A DNA stretch of 33,356 bases from Deltaproteobacteria bacterium (GTDB lineage Bacteria > Desulfobacterota > Desulfobacteria > Desulfobacterales > C00003060), in contig JAUVJO010000004.1 of assembly GCA_030592345.1 (NCBI GenBank), positions 1 to 33,356 on the forward strand. The letters are read 5' to 3'. The notes below the pieces were generated by a model that worked only from the letters and a program-made list of their open reading frames with translations, did not search any database and was not told where the DNA came from. A program made the translations under genes and the position numbers. This document shows positions 18,905 to 27,046 of this stretch, piece after piece (position 1 is the first letter of the stretch; the number at the start of each line of letters is the position of its first letter).

Positions 18905-19744
18905 CTATCCAATCTCATTTCCTGCCGGATGTAAGTTTATTGTAAATCTTGTCCCCTTGTTTGCGGCACTCTCTACTTCAATAGTTCCTTGGTGCCGCTC
19001 AACTATTAAATGTACCATGCTGAGCCCGAGACCTGCTCGTTTTTCTGTTTCCTTTGTACTAAAATAAGGCTGAAATATCATGGGTAATATATCTTTGGGA
19101 ATACCCTGCCCAGTATCTTCAAATTCAACTACGATCGCCCTGTCACCTGTTTTAAAGTGATCGGTTGCCCTATAGCCAACTCTATTTCCTACCTCTTCCA
19201 GTTTTTTGTTGTAAACATTTATTCTAATATCACCTCCTTTTGGCATAGCATCAAATGCATTGGTAAAAAAATTAATAAAAACTTGCTGCAATATGTTTTT
19301 GTTAGCTTTAACCTCTATTAATTCTTCACACCAGTTTCGGTGTATTTCAATACTATTGGCGAGTGCCCGATGTCCAAACAAGTCAATGGCTTCATCCAAT
19401 AATTGGCAAATATCTACGGATTCAAGTTCAAATTCAGATGTTCTTGAAAATTGCAGGAAATCATCAACAAGATTGTTTGCTTTGTTTACAGCTTGATTTA
19501 TTCTCCTGACGGGCTCTTTAAGTTTCTCGTCTATCTTTGGCAAAACGTTACCAAGAAACTCCATACCTATTGTAATGACATTCAAGGGTTTTGCGATTTG
19601 ACGGATAAATCCAAGTGATAATTGTCCGAGAGTCGCTATTTTCTCATGTTGGCCCAACCGGTTTTGAGTGTCTTCAGATTCAGAAAGAGCCTCTTTCCCA
19701 GAGTTATCCTCGGCGAGCAGAAGCTTGACCAGATTGTCAGTCAT
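18905..19744 (-). CDS. Histidine-kinase-like protein with HATPase_c domain and atypical H-box
   Basis: LGQLSLGFIRQIAKPLNVI (H-box position is Arg); N-box QVFINFFTNAFDAM, G1 FEDTGQGIP, F/G2 FQPYFSTKETEKRAGLGLSMV present. Confidence 0.85.
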   Translation of the reverse strand: MTDNLVKLLLAEDNSGKEALSESEDTQNRLGQHEKIATLGQLSLGFIRQIAKPLNVITIGMEFLGNVLPKIDEKLKEPVRRINQAVNKANNLVDDFLQFSRTSEFELESVDICQLLDEAIDLFGHRALANSIEIHRNWCEELIEVKANKNILQQVFINFFTNAFDAMPKGGDIRINVYNKKLEEVGNRVGYRATDHFKTGDRAIVVEFEDTGQGIPKDILPMIFQPYFSTKETEKRAGLGLSMVHLIVERHQGTIEVESAANKGTRFTINLHPAGNEIG

Positions 19745-19771
19745 TTCTTCCCCGTGGCAGATTCACGATGG

Positions 19772-20527
19772 TTACCCCTTTTTTTCTCCAATCAGGGAGA
19801 GAAATGGCTTAAAAAGGTCGATCGGGATCGGAAACACGGTCGTGGAATTGTTCTCTGTAGCGATCTCCCGAAGGGTCTGAAGATACCGCAACTGCAAGGC
19901 TATGGGGTGGTCCCTCATGATGGTAGAAGCCTCTGCCAGCCTGGTTGACGCTTGAAACTCTCCCTCTGCGTTGATGACCTTGGCACGTCGCTCTCGCTCT
20001 GCCTCTGCCTGCTTAGCCATGGCCCTCTGCATTTCCTGGGGAAGATCGATATGCTTGACTTCAACGGTGGAGACCTTGATTCCCCACGGATCTGTCTGGG
20101 AATCCAGGATTCCCTGAAGCTTTGAGTTGATCTGATCCCGCTCGGAAAGTAATTCATCCAATTCAGCCTGTCCGCATACGCTACGCAGTGTGGTTTGGGC
20201 AAGCTGCGATGTGGCGTACATGTAGTTTTCGACCTCAATGATCGATTTTACCGGTTCCATGACCCTGAAGTAGATGACAGCATTCACCTTCACCGACACA
20301 TTGTCCCTGGTGATGACATCCTGAGGATCCACGTCCATGGCAACAAGACGCAGGCTCACCTTCACCATTTTATCAACAATCGGGATCAGGATGATCAAAC
20401 CAGGGCCTTTGGCACCAATAACGCGCCCCAAACGGAATATGATCCCCCTTTCATATTCATTGAGGACACGAATCGCTGCGGCCAGAAAAAACAGTAGCAG
20501 GACAATGCCTGAAATCGTCGTAATCAT
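19772..20527 (-). CDS. Slipin / SPFH (band 7) family protein
   Basis: [70 protein letters not shown]. Confidence 0.93.
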   Translation of the reverse strand: MITTISGIVLLLFFLAAAIRVLNEYERGIIFRLGRVIGAKGPGLIILIPIVDKMVKVSLRLVAMDVDPQDVITRDNVSVKVNAVIYFRVMEPVKSIIEVENYMYATSQLAQTTLRSVCGQAELDELLSERDQINSKLQGILDSQTDPWGIKVSTVEVKHIDLPQEMQRAMAKQAEAERERRAKVINAEGEFQASTRLAEASTIMRDHPIALQLRYLQTLREIATENNSTTVFPIPIDLFKPFLSLIGEKKG

Positions 20528-20547
20528 GATAAGCCTCCTTTTCAGTG

Positions 20548-20652
20548 GTCATTTATCATTTATCATCGGTCATCTGTCATTGGTTATTTGTTATCCAGCA
20601 TCCAGTATCGAGTATCCCCAGCATCCAGTATCTACCACCAATGACAAATGAC
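20548..20652. repeat. Composite iterated-word element in the nfeD-slipin gap
   Basis: Outer arms GGTCATTTATCATTTATCATCGGTCATCTGTCATTGG / CCAATGACAAATGACTA around inner ATCCAGCATCCAGTATCGAGTATCCCCAGCATCCAGTATC. Confidence 0.75.
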
Positions 20653-21968
20653 TATCCAACTTGCTCGACCCTTAGAGTCAGTCCATCTACCCCAACCACA
20701 CAGACCCTGGTGCCCGGTTCAATCGTTTGATCGGCTACCGCATTCCAGAGCTCCCCGTGAACAAAGACCTTACCTTCCGGCCAGAGCCTGCTTTTTGCCA
20801 CGCCCACCTCCCCGATTAAGCCTTTGTCACCCGTTTTGGGTTTCGATATTTGAGCACGAAATACCAGACCTGCCACCGCAACAAAAAAACCGGAAATCAT
20901 TACCACTGTCGGGATCAGTACCTGCCATGATAGGCGCATTCCAGGTGCTGTCCCCTCAAAAAGCATCAGGGATCCCAAAAAAAGTGCAATGATCCCCCCC
21001 AGGCTCAGAAGACCATAGCTGGTCACCTTCATCTCAAGAATAAACAGGACAATGGCAACAGCAATGAGCAATAACCCTGCATAGTTAACCGGCAGTGTCT
21101 GAAAGGCATAGAAGGCCAAAATCAACGAGATGGCCCCAATAACGCCCGGGAAAATTGCCCCAGGATGGGAGAGCTCAAAATAGATGCCGGCCAAGCCGAT
21201 CATCATAAGGATATAGGCGATGTTGGGGTCGCTCAACGTTTTGAGGATCTTGTCCCTGAAGCCTTCTGTCAGGACCACCCGCCCTACCCCTTTGGTGTGG
21301 AGCACCCCCTTGTCTTTTAGCTCTCGACCATCGATTTTTTCGAGCAAATCGTCCAGATTCTCTGCAACCAGGTCGATGACCTTGAGATCCATGGCCTCCT
21401 TTTCCGTCACAGAGACACTTTCGCGAACAGCCTTTTCGGCCCATTCGCTGTTGCGCCCCCGTTTTTCTGCAATGCTTTTGGTGTAGGCCACCATGTCATT
21501 GACGACCTTATCGGCCATTGTGTCATCCATTTTACCTTGCCCCAGGTTCACTGGGTGGGCTGCGCCCATATTCGTGCCCGGAGCCATGGCTGCAATGTCG
21601 GCTGCAAGGGTAATCATCACACCGGCAGAGGCAGCCCGGGCCCCGCTTGGCGACACATAAACCACCACAGGAATCTCCATGGACAACATAGCCATTACAA
21701 TGGAACGCATGGAAAGAGCCAGCCCGCCAGGGGTGTCAAGCTCCATCACGACACAGGCAGCCCCTTCTCTGTTGGCCTTTTCCATGTTTCTTATGAGATA
21801 TTCTGCAAGCCCCGGATTGATCGTGCCAGAAGCCTTGATCACATATACCTCTCCCTTGGCAGCTCGAGCTGTGGGCATAAAGGCCCCAAACAGCACCGTG
21901 ACAAGAAGGGCGGGGATAAGAAGGGCCGGGATAAGGATATTTCGTAACCGAAATCTATTATTTCTCAT
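20652..21968 (-). CDS. NfeD-family protein with ClpP-like serine protease domain
   Basis: GEVYVIKASGTINPGLAEYLIRNMEKANREGAACVVMELDTPGGLALSMRSIVMAMLSMEIPVVVYVSPSGARAASAGVMITLAADIAAMAPGTNMGAAHPV; C-terminal NfeD OB-like region. Start set at MRNNRFRLRN, ORF extends to 22139. Confidence 0.92.
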   Translation of the reverse strand: MRNNRFRLRNILIPALLIPALLVTVLFGAFMPTARAAKGEVYVIKASGTINPGLAEYLIRNMEKANREGAACVVMELDTPGGLALSMRSIVMAMLSMEIPVVVYVSPSGARAASAGVMITLAADIAAMAPGTNMGAAHPVNLGQGKMDDTMADKVVNDMVAYTKSIAEKRGRNSEWAEKAVRESVSVTEKEAMDLKVIDLVAENLDDLLEKIDGRELKDKGVLHTKGVGRVVLTEGFRDKILKTLSDPNIAYILMMIGLAGIYFELSHPGAIFPGVIGAISLILAFYAFQTLPVNYAGLLLIAVAIVLFILEMKVTSYGLLSLGGIIALFLGSLMLFEGTAPGMRLSWQVLIPTVVMISGFFVAVAGLVFRAQISKPKTGDKGLIGEVGVAKSRLWPEGKVFVHGELWNAVADQTIEPGTRVCVVGVDGLTLRVEQVG

Positions 21969-22647
21969 AGACCGCCTGAAGTTTTTGCACATCCTCCCAA
22001 ACGTCGCGCTTTTTGTCAGGATTGCGCAGAAGATAAGCCGGGTGATATGTTGCAAGCAGTGGAATATTTTCATAAACATGAAAATCGCCACGCAACTGCG
22101 ATATTGGTGTATCTGTTTGAAGAAGCGTCTGGGCAGCAAAGGTACCCATCGCGCATATCAATTTGGGCCCTATGGCCCTGATCTGACGCCGGAGAAAAGG
22201 GATGCAGGCCACAATTTCGTCTGGCTCGGGGTTGCGATTGCCGGGTGGACGGCACTTTATGACATTGCAGAAATAGACGTCCTTCCGCGCCAGGTTGATC
22301 GCCTTGAGGATCTTTGTCAGCAACTGACCAGCCTTGCCAACAAAAGGCATCCCCTGCAAATCTTCTTCGTAACCTGGACCTTCACCTACCAGGACCAATC
22401 GAGCCCGGGGGTCTCCAGCACCAAAGACGATGTGTTTACGTTGCTTGTGGAGCTTGCACCGCCTGCAGTCACCAAGATCGCGTTGAATCATCTCAAGGGT
22501 CTCTGCCTCAGACCCTTTGCCCAACTGCTCAAGGGTTTCCACAGACCCTTCGGACAAAGCCAGCCCCTCGCATCCTAAGTGTTCAATGTATTGAAGGTAG
22601 CTCTTAACATCGCGGGTAATTTCAGATAAGGTTTGGTTGTTAGTCAA
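21958..22647 (-). CDS. Family 4-type uracil-DNA glycosylase
   Basis: DCRRCKLHKQRKHIVFGAGDPRARLVLVGEGPGYEEDLQGMPFVGKAGQLLTKIL...VYFCNVIKCRPPGNRNPEPDEI; apparent TTG start. Confidence 0.93.
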   Translation of the reverse strand: MTNNQTLSEITRDVKSYLQYIEHLGCEGLALSEGSVETLEQLGKGSEAETLEMIQRDLGDCRRCKLHKQRKHIVFGAGDPRARLVLVGEGPGYEEDLQGMPFVGKAGQLLTKILKAINLARKDVYFCNVIKCRPPGNRNPEPDEIVACIPFLRRQIRAIGPKLICAMGTFAAQTLLQTDTPISQLRGDFHVYENIPLLATYHPAYLLRNPDKKRDVWEDVQKLQAVYEK

Positions 22648-22669
22648 TATTCAATCCCTCAATCCCATC

Positions 22670-22766
22670 CGCAGATTACGCAGATTTCCGCAGATTATTT
22701 TGCCATTTTTTTCGTCCATCCATCCTAATCATCCTAATCCCTCAATTCCTTAATCCCTTAACCCTA
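22670..22766. repeat. Two iterated-word tracts in the udg-coaBC gap, running into the 3' end of coaBC
   Basis: CGCAGATTACGCAGATTTCCGCAGATTA and ATCCTAATCATCCTAATCCCTCAATTCCTTAATCCCTTAA. Confidence 0.75.
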
Positions 22767-23971
22767 TCCAATATAATATCTGCAAGGGCTCCCTTGTCCA
22801 TGGGCCCAATGTCTTCGGTGCGACCATCTCTGTAAAAAAGGCTCACCTGATTGGTATCTGAACCAAACCCTGAACCGGGCTGTCCGACAAGATTTGCCAC
22901 GATCAGGTCCAGGTTCTTTTCAGCCAGCTTGGCCTTTGCGTTTTGTTGTAAGTCATCTGTCTCAGCCGCAAAACCGACCAGAATCCAGCCCTTTTTCTTG
23001 TCACCCAAGGCTTTTAGAATGTCCTGGGTCTTTTCAAGGGAAAGCTGCTTGCCTGTGGCCCCCTTTTTTAGCTTATGCTGGGAGACACTGACCGGTCTCC
23101 AGTCAGATACGGCAGCCGCCTTCATGATCATGGTCTTTCCATCTACATTGGCCGTGACAGCGTCAAACATCTCTTGGGCGGTCCTTACGCGAATGACTGT
23201 TACACCGGGAGGATCACGAAGTACGGTGGGGCCGGTGATCAAAAGGACTTTTGCCCCACGTCTGCGGGCAGCACAGGCCAATGCATACCCCATCTTGCCA
23301 GAGGATGGGTTGCTCATAAACCTGACCGGATCGACCGGTTCCTGGGTAGGCCCTGCAGTGACCAGCACGCGCTCTTCAGCCAGGTCTTGGCAAGAGAGCA
23401 AGCATCTAAGCTGCTCTGCTATGGCTCCAATATCAGCGAGGCGACCTGCCCCTTCTTGGCCACAGGCCAACGGTCCGCTCTCCGGGCCAACGATATGCAT
23501 GCCCACCTGGCGAAGTCGTTCAATGTTGTCCTGTACCAGGCGATTTTCGTACATGTTGACGTTCATGGATGGGCAAACCAGAATGGGCGATCTAAAGGCC
23601 AGGATAAAGGTCGTCAAATGGTCATCAGCTATCCCGTGGGCCATCTTTCCAATAATATTGGCTGTGGCAGGCATGATGACCGCGGCATCGGCCTCCTCTG
23701 CCCATTGGATATGTCTAAAGGCACTCTTTTCGCGGCCATCGAAGATACCGGTCCATACCGGATGACCTGAAAGGGCTTCAAATGTGACAGGCCCGATAAA
23801 TGCCTGGCCGGCCCTGGTCATGATAACCCGCACATTAGCACCACACTTGGCGAGGAGTCTCAGAAAATCCGCCGCCTTGTATGCTGCTATTCCTCCGCAG
23901 ACTCCCAGCACGATCCGTTTATTCGTAAGCGGTTCTGGCATGTTGATTGTTGTGCATGGCGCATGGCGCAA
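22742..23971 (-). CDS. coaBC: Bifunctional phosphopantothenoylcysteine decarboxylase/phosphopantothenate-cysteine ligase
   Basis: KRIVLGVCGGIAAYKAADFLRLL...PSMNVNMYENRLVQDNIERL...VLVTAGPTQEPVDPVRFMSNPSSGKMGYALA. Probable start MPEPLTNKR at 23941. Confidence 0.95.
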   Translation of the reverse strand: MRHAPCTTINMPEPLTNKRIVLGVCGGIAAYKAADFLRLLAKCGANVRVIMTRAGQAFIGPVTFEALSGHPVWTGIFDGREKSAFRHIQWAEEADAAVIMPATANIIGKMAHGIADDHLTTFILAFRSPILVCPSMNVNMYENRLVQDNIERLRQVGMHIVGPESGPLACGQEGAGRLADIGAIAEQLRCLLSCQDLAEERVLVTAGPTQEPVDPVRFMSNPSSGKMGYALACAARRRGAKVLLITGPTVLRDPPGVTVIRVRTAQEMFDAVTANVDGKTMIMKAAAVSDWRPVSVSQHKLKKGATGKQLSLEKTQDILKALGDKKKGWILVGFAAETDDLQQNAKAKLAEKNLDLIVANLVGQPGSGFGSDTNQVSLFYRDGRTEDIGPMDKGALADIILDRVKGLRN

Positions 23972-24013
23972 AGCGTTCTTAACCCCTGCCCCTTGCCCCC
24001 TGCTCCATGCGCC
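23952..24013. repeat. Iterated-word tract upstream of coaBC, abutting the stop of the upstream lipoprotein gene
   Basis: GTGCATGGCGCATGGCGCAAAGCG...CCCCTGCCCCTTGCCCCCTGCTCCATGCGCC. Confidence 0.65.
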
Positions 24014-24505
24014 CTACTTCAACAACTTGGCCTCATTTTCTTCCAAAGTGGGCGCCACCCAGATTTCGACGTCTGTACTAAACTTTCCCTCGGTAATGCT
24101 GATGATACAGCTTCGATTCGGTTTGTTGAAAAACATCAGGGTATGTGGTGACTTGAACATACTCATCAGTCGCCAGTTGTCCTTTGTCATGTTGTTTTCA
24201 AAAAAACTGATCAAGGACTCCATCTCCACTCGTCCTGACAATGAAACAATGCCAGCCTTGAAACCAGGGGCAGAATAAACAAAGGATTTACCCTTATTCA
24301 CCTTGAGTTCCAAAGGGACAAGCACATCCTCAAAATCGTAGTAAAGAGGTTCTGGCGTGTCAGGTCCTGCGATTGCTTCGGTCCCCGGTTCTTGCGAGCT
24401 GTCAGTACCCGTACTCTTCAACCGGGCACATCCGGTAAAGATCGCGAAAACAACGACTACACCCAGAACGCCTACCAATACCCTGCATAACCTCGATTGT
24501 ATCAT
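24014..24505 (-). CDS. Hypothetical lipoprotein
   Basis: Signal peptide/lipobox VVFAIFTGCARLKSTG; no family assigned. Confidence 0.65.
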   Translation of the reverse strand: MIQSRLCRVLVGVLGVVVVFAIFTGCARLKSTGTDSSQEPGTEAIAGPDTPEPLYYDFEDVLVPLELKVNKGKSFVYSAPGFKAGIVSLSGRVEMESLISFFENNMTKDNWRLMSMFKSPHTLMFFNKPNRSCIISITEGKFSTDVEIWVAPTLEENEAKLLK

Positions 24506-24545
24506 GGCAACTCCTCCTTCTTACTCAATATAGGTTTTATTGAAC

Positions 24546-24650
24546 TATAGACTTTCACATATTAAATTTTACAAGGCCAGAGGGAGGAGGTTGTATTGTA
24601 ATACGCCGACGACCGATAACGCTGTGAAATTTAATATGTGAAAGTCTATA
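24546..24650 (+). repeat. 105-bp MITE-like element, copy 2
   Basis: Perfect 24-bp terminal inverted repeats TATAGACTTTCACATATTAAATTT / AAATTTAATATGTGAAAGTCTATA. Confidence 0.95.
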
Positions 24651-24755
24651 CCAGTGAAAATCTTGGGTTGACCCGTTAGCCGGTTTTAGCCGCAGTTCCG
24701 ACAGTAGCAGCAATGAAATGCACAGTCAAGGAACTCCAGCAATTCATAATGTAAT

Positions 24756-24834
24756 CGTTCAGGGGTTCAGGGTTAATGAAGGTTAACTAAAAAAAGCAAC
24801 CCTGAACGGTGAACCCTGAACCCATGAACGCCTA
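24756..24834. repeat. Family B inverted-arm element (B3), short form
   Basis: GTAATCGTTCAGGGGTTCAGGGTTAATGAAGG ... AACCCTGAACGGTGAACCCTGAACCCATGAACGCCTAC. Confidence 0.88.
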
Positions 24835-24934
24835 CGTTTATCCCTTGACACATAAGCCCCTTGCTCCTTATATTCACGAATATAAAGCGACTTTTTGTCA
24901 TTGTTGTGCTTTAATCTTGCCCCGGAGGTTGTCG

Positions 24935-27031
24935 ATGTCAAAAGAAGAGCCCCTAAGCATTGAAAATCTTATGAAAAAACCGCAGGTGCAGAACGTCATC
25001 AGCAATATCAACCAGGAATTGGTTGAAAGAAGGGCGCATAGCCCCAAAAAGTGCGAGGTCTTCTCCAGCCCTTATATTGTTTTACAAGAGGATCCGCATT
25101 ACAGGTTTTCCGTTGACAAGCAAGCAAGACAAGAGTTGCCAAGCATTATAGATAATAGAGTCCAGGTCGTTGTTGGTATTGAGTCCCCGGAGGCGTCTTT
25201 AAAAGAGCAGTACTGCAAGAAGCGTAACGTAGGTATTGTATTTTCCGGAGGACCTGCACCCGGAGGGCATAACGTTATAGCAGGCATTTATGACGCTGCC
25301 AAGCAAGCCAACTCTCAAAGCAAAATATACGGTTTTTTGCTCGGACCGGACGGGATAATCGAAAATGAAGCCGTGGAACTGACCGAAAGCCTTGTTGATG
25401 CTTATAAGAATCTCGGGGGCTTCAGCATGATCAAGACCGGCAGGACAAAGATAGATACTGAACAGAAGATGGCCCTGTCAAAGGAGACCTGCAAAAAACT
25501 TCAACTAAATGCCCTTGTAATCGTGGGGGGTGATGATTCAAACACCAATGCCGCTTTTCTGGCACAAGACATGTTTGAAGATGGTGTTCAGGTGATCGGT
25601 GTCCCCAAAACTATCGATGGTGATATACAGGTAAGAGACGAAAACGGTAATGTCTTGTGCGCCATGTCCTTTGGCTTTCATACGGCTGCGCGTGCTTTTG
25701 CCAACGAGATAAGCAACCTGTGTACAGACAGCACATCTGATGTCAAATACTGGCACATTTGCAAGGTTATGGGTAGGGTGGCAAGTCATCTGGCACTTGA
25801 AGTTGCCCTGCAGACCCATGCAAACATTACTCTGGTCGGCGAGGATCTTGCCGACTATGTGGACCAGAAGAGAATTGACAAAGCAACACAAGCAGGAACG
25901 ATAGACTACACTGCCTATGGCATGACCTTGCGGCATCTTTCCCGTGTGCTTTGTGAGGGTATTGTAAGGAGGGCTGCCGTTGGGAAGAACTACGGTGTAA
26001 TTGTCATACCAGAAGGCGTTTTGGAATTTATCAACGAAATACAGGTCTTTATCATAAAGCTCAATGCTATTATCGCCGAATATAACGAAGTGCACGATAC
26101 GGACTTCCACTCGGATTTCCCCCTTCTTGCCGATAAACTGGAGTATCTGCGGAAACTGGCCAGGCGTTCACGGGAAGATAGTTCCTTTACCATCTGGAAC
26201 ACACGGGATGACGACCTCTTTGATGATATCCCTGCGTTTTTTCGGGAAGGGCTCCTTACGGAAAGGGACAGTCATGGAAATTTCCAGTTTTCCCAGGTTG
26301 AGACCGACAAGGTCATCATGGGGCTGGTCAAAGACTATCTGAAGACCCTAAAGGAAAAAGGGGCTTACAAAATCGGCATAGAAAGATCCTACTACAGAAA
26401 AACGCTTGAGAGGGGGGGGCTGGACCCTGATCATTTTGGGCCTGTCATCTTTGAGAACTATGGCGATTCTAAGTTCCTGCTGGTTAGAGCATCCATCATG
26501 TCGGTCAGAAGGCTAAAACAGGCATTGATAAAGGGGGGTGCCATTAAAGAAGATGAAAAAATCCCGGGTCCTGTTGAAAAAATCTTCAAGAAATCCGTTC
26601 CAAAGTTCAACACCCAGGTCCACTTCTACGGTTACGACGGCAGGGGGAGCGATCCAACCAAATTTGACTGTATTTACACGTATAATCTGGGCCTAACCGT
26701 TTTCAGCCTGATAGCCAATGGTGCAACCGGCCAGATGGCTGCAATAAAGAATTTGGAAAAGGACTTTTCCATGTGGGAACCCATCGGGATTCCGATTGCC
26801 CCACTTATGCATCTTGAAGAAAGAAAAGGCAAACTGGCACTTGTGTTGGAGAAAAGCGTGGTGGATACAAGTTCTCCGGCTTTTAGGGTTGCAGAGGCAT
26901 TCCGGGACAAATGGCTCGGTGCAGTACCCCAAGACGATGAGTACAGAAGGCCGGGGCCCATCAGATTTGCCGGAAAAAGCGAGGAAGACCGGCCGATAAC
27001 ACTTGTGTTGAATGCGCTTGGAAAATCATAG
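24935..27031 (+). CDS. Diphosphate (PPi)-dependent fructose-6-phosphate 1-phosphotransferase, long form
   Basis: GIVFSGGPAPGGHNVIAGIYDAA...VIVGGDDSNTNAAFLAQ...VIGVPKTIDGDIQ (GGDD and PKTIDGD are PPi-type signatures). Start MSKEEPLS preceded by GGAGG; the longer ORF from 24809 begins in repeat B3. Confidence 0.93.
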   Translation: MSKEEPLSIENLMKKPQVQNVISNINQELVERRAHSPKKCEVFSSPYIVLQEDPHYRFSVDKQARQELPSIIDNRVQVVVGIESPEASLKEQYCKKRNVGIVFSGGPAPGGHNVIAGIYDAAKQANSQSKIYGFLLGPDGIIENEAVELTESLVDAYKNLGGFSMIKTGRTKIDTEQKMALSKETCKKLQLNALVIVGGDDSNTNAAFLAQDMFEDGVQVIGVPKTIDGDIQVRDENGNVLCAMSFGFHTAARAFANEISNLCTDSTSDVKYWHICKVMGRVASHLALEVALQTHANITLVGEDLADYVDQKRIDKATQAGTIDYTAYGMTLRHLSRVLCEGIVRRAAVGKNYGVIVIPEGVLEFINEIQVFIIKLNAIIAEYNEVHDTDFHSDFPLLADKLEYLRKLARRSREDSSFTIWNTRDDDLFDDIPAFFREGLLTERDSHGNFQFSQVETDKVIMGLVKDYLKTLKEKGAYKIGIERSYYRKTLERGGLDPDHFGPVIFENYGDSKFLLVRASIMSVRRLKQALIKGGAIKEDEKIPGPVEKIFKKSVPKFNTQVHFYGYDGRGSDPTKFDCIYTYNLGLTVFSLIANGATGQMAAIKNLEKDFSMWEPIGIPIAPLMHLEERKGKLALVLEKSVVDTSSPAFRVAEAFRDKWLGAVPQDDEYRRPGPIRFAGKSEEDRPITLVLNALGKS

Positions 27032-27046
27032 GATTGCGGAATTCCT

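Noticed and set aside
21679-22578. 299-aa plus-strand ORF
   Set aside because: Antisense to both nfeD and the uracil-DNA glycosylase gene; shadow ORF.
22851-23765. 304-aa plus-strand ORF
   Set aside because: Entirely antisense to coaBC, which is unmistakable; composition is low quality and no RBS is supported.
24809-24934. 42-residue N-terminal extension of the phosphofructokinase ORF
   Set aside because: The extension starts inside repeat B3, while MSKEEPLS at 24935 has a good GGAGG site; the extension is most likely untranslated.
25538-26110. 190-aa minus-strand ORF
   Set aside because: Antisense within the PPi-dependent phosphofructokinase gene; shadow ORF.
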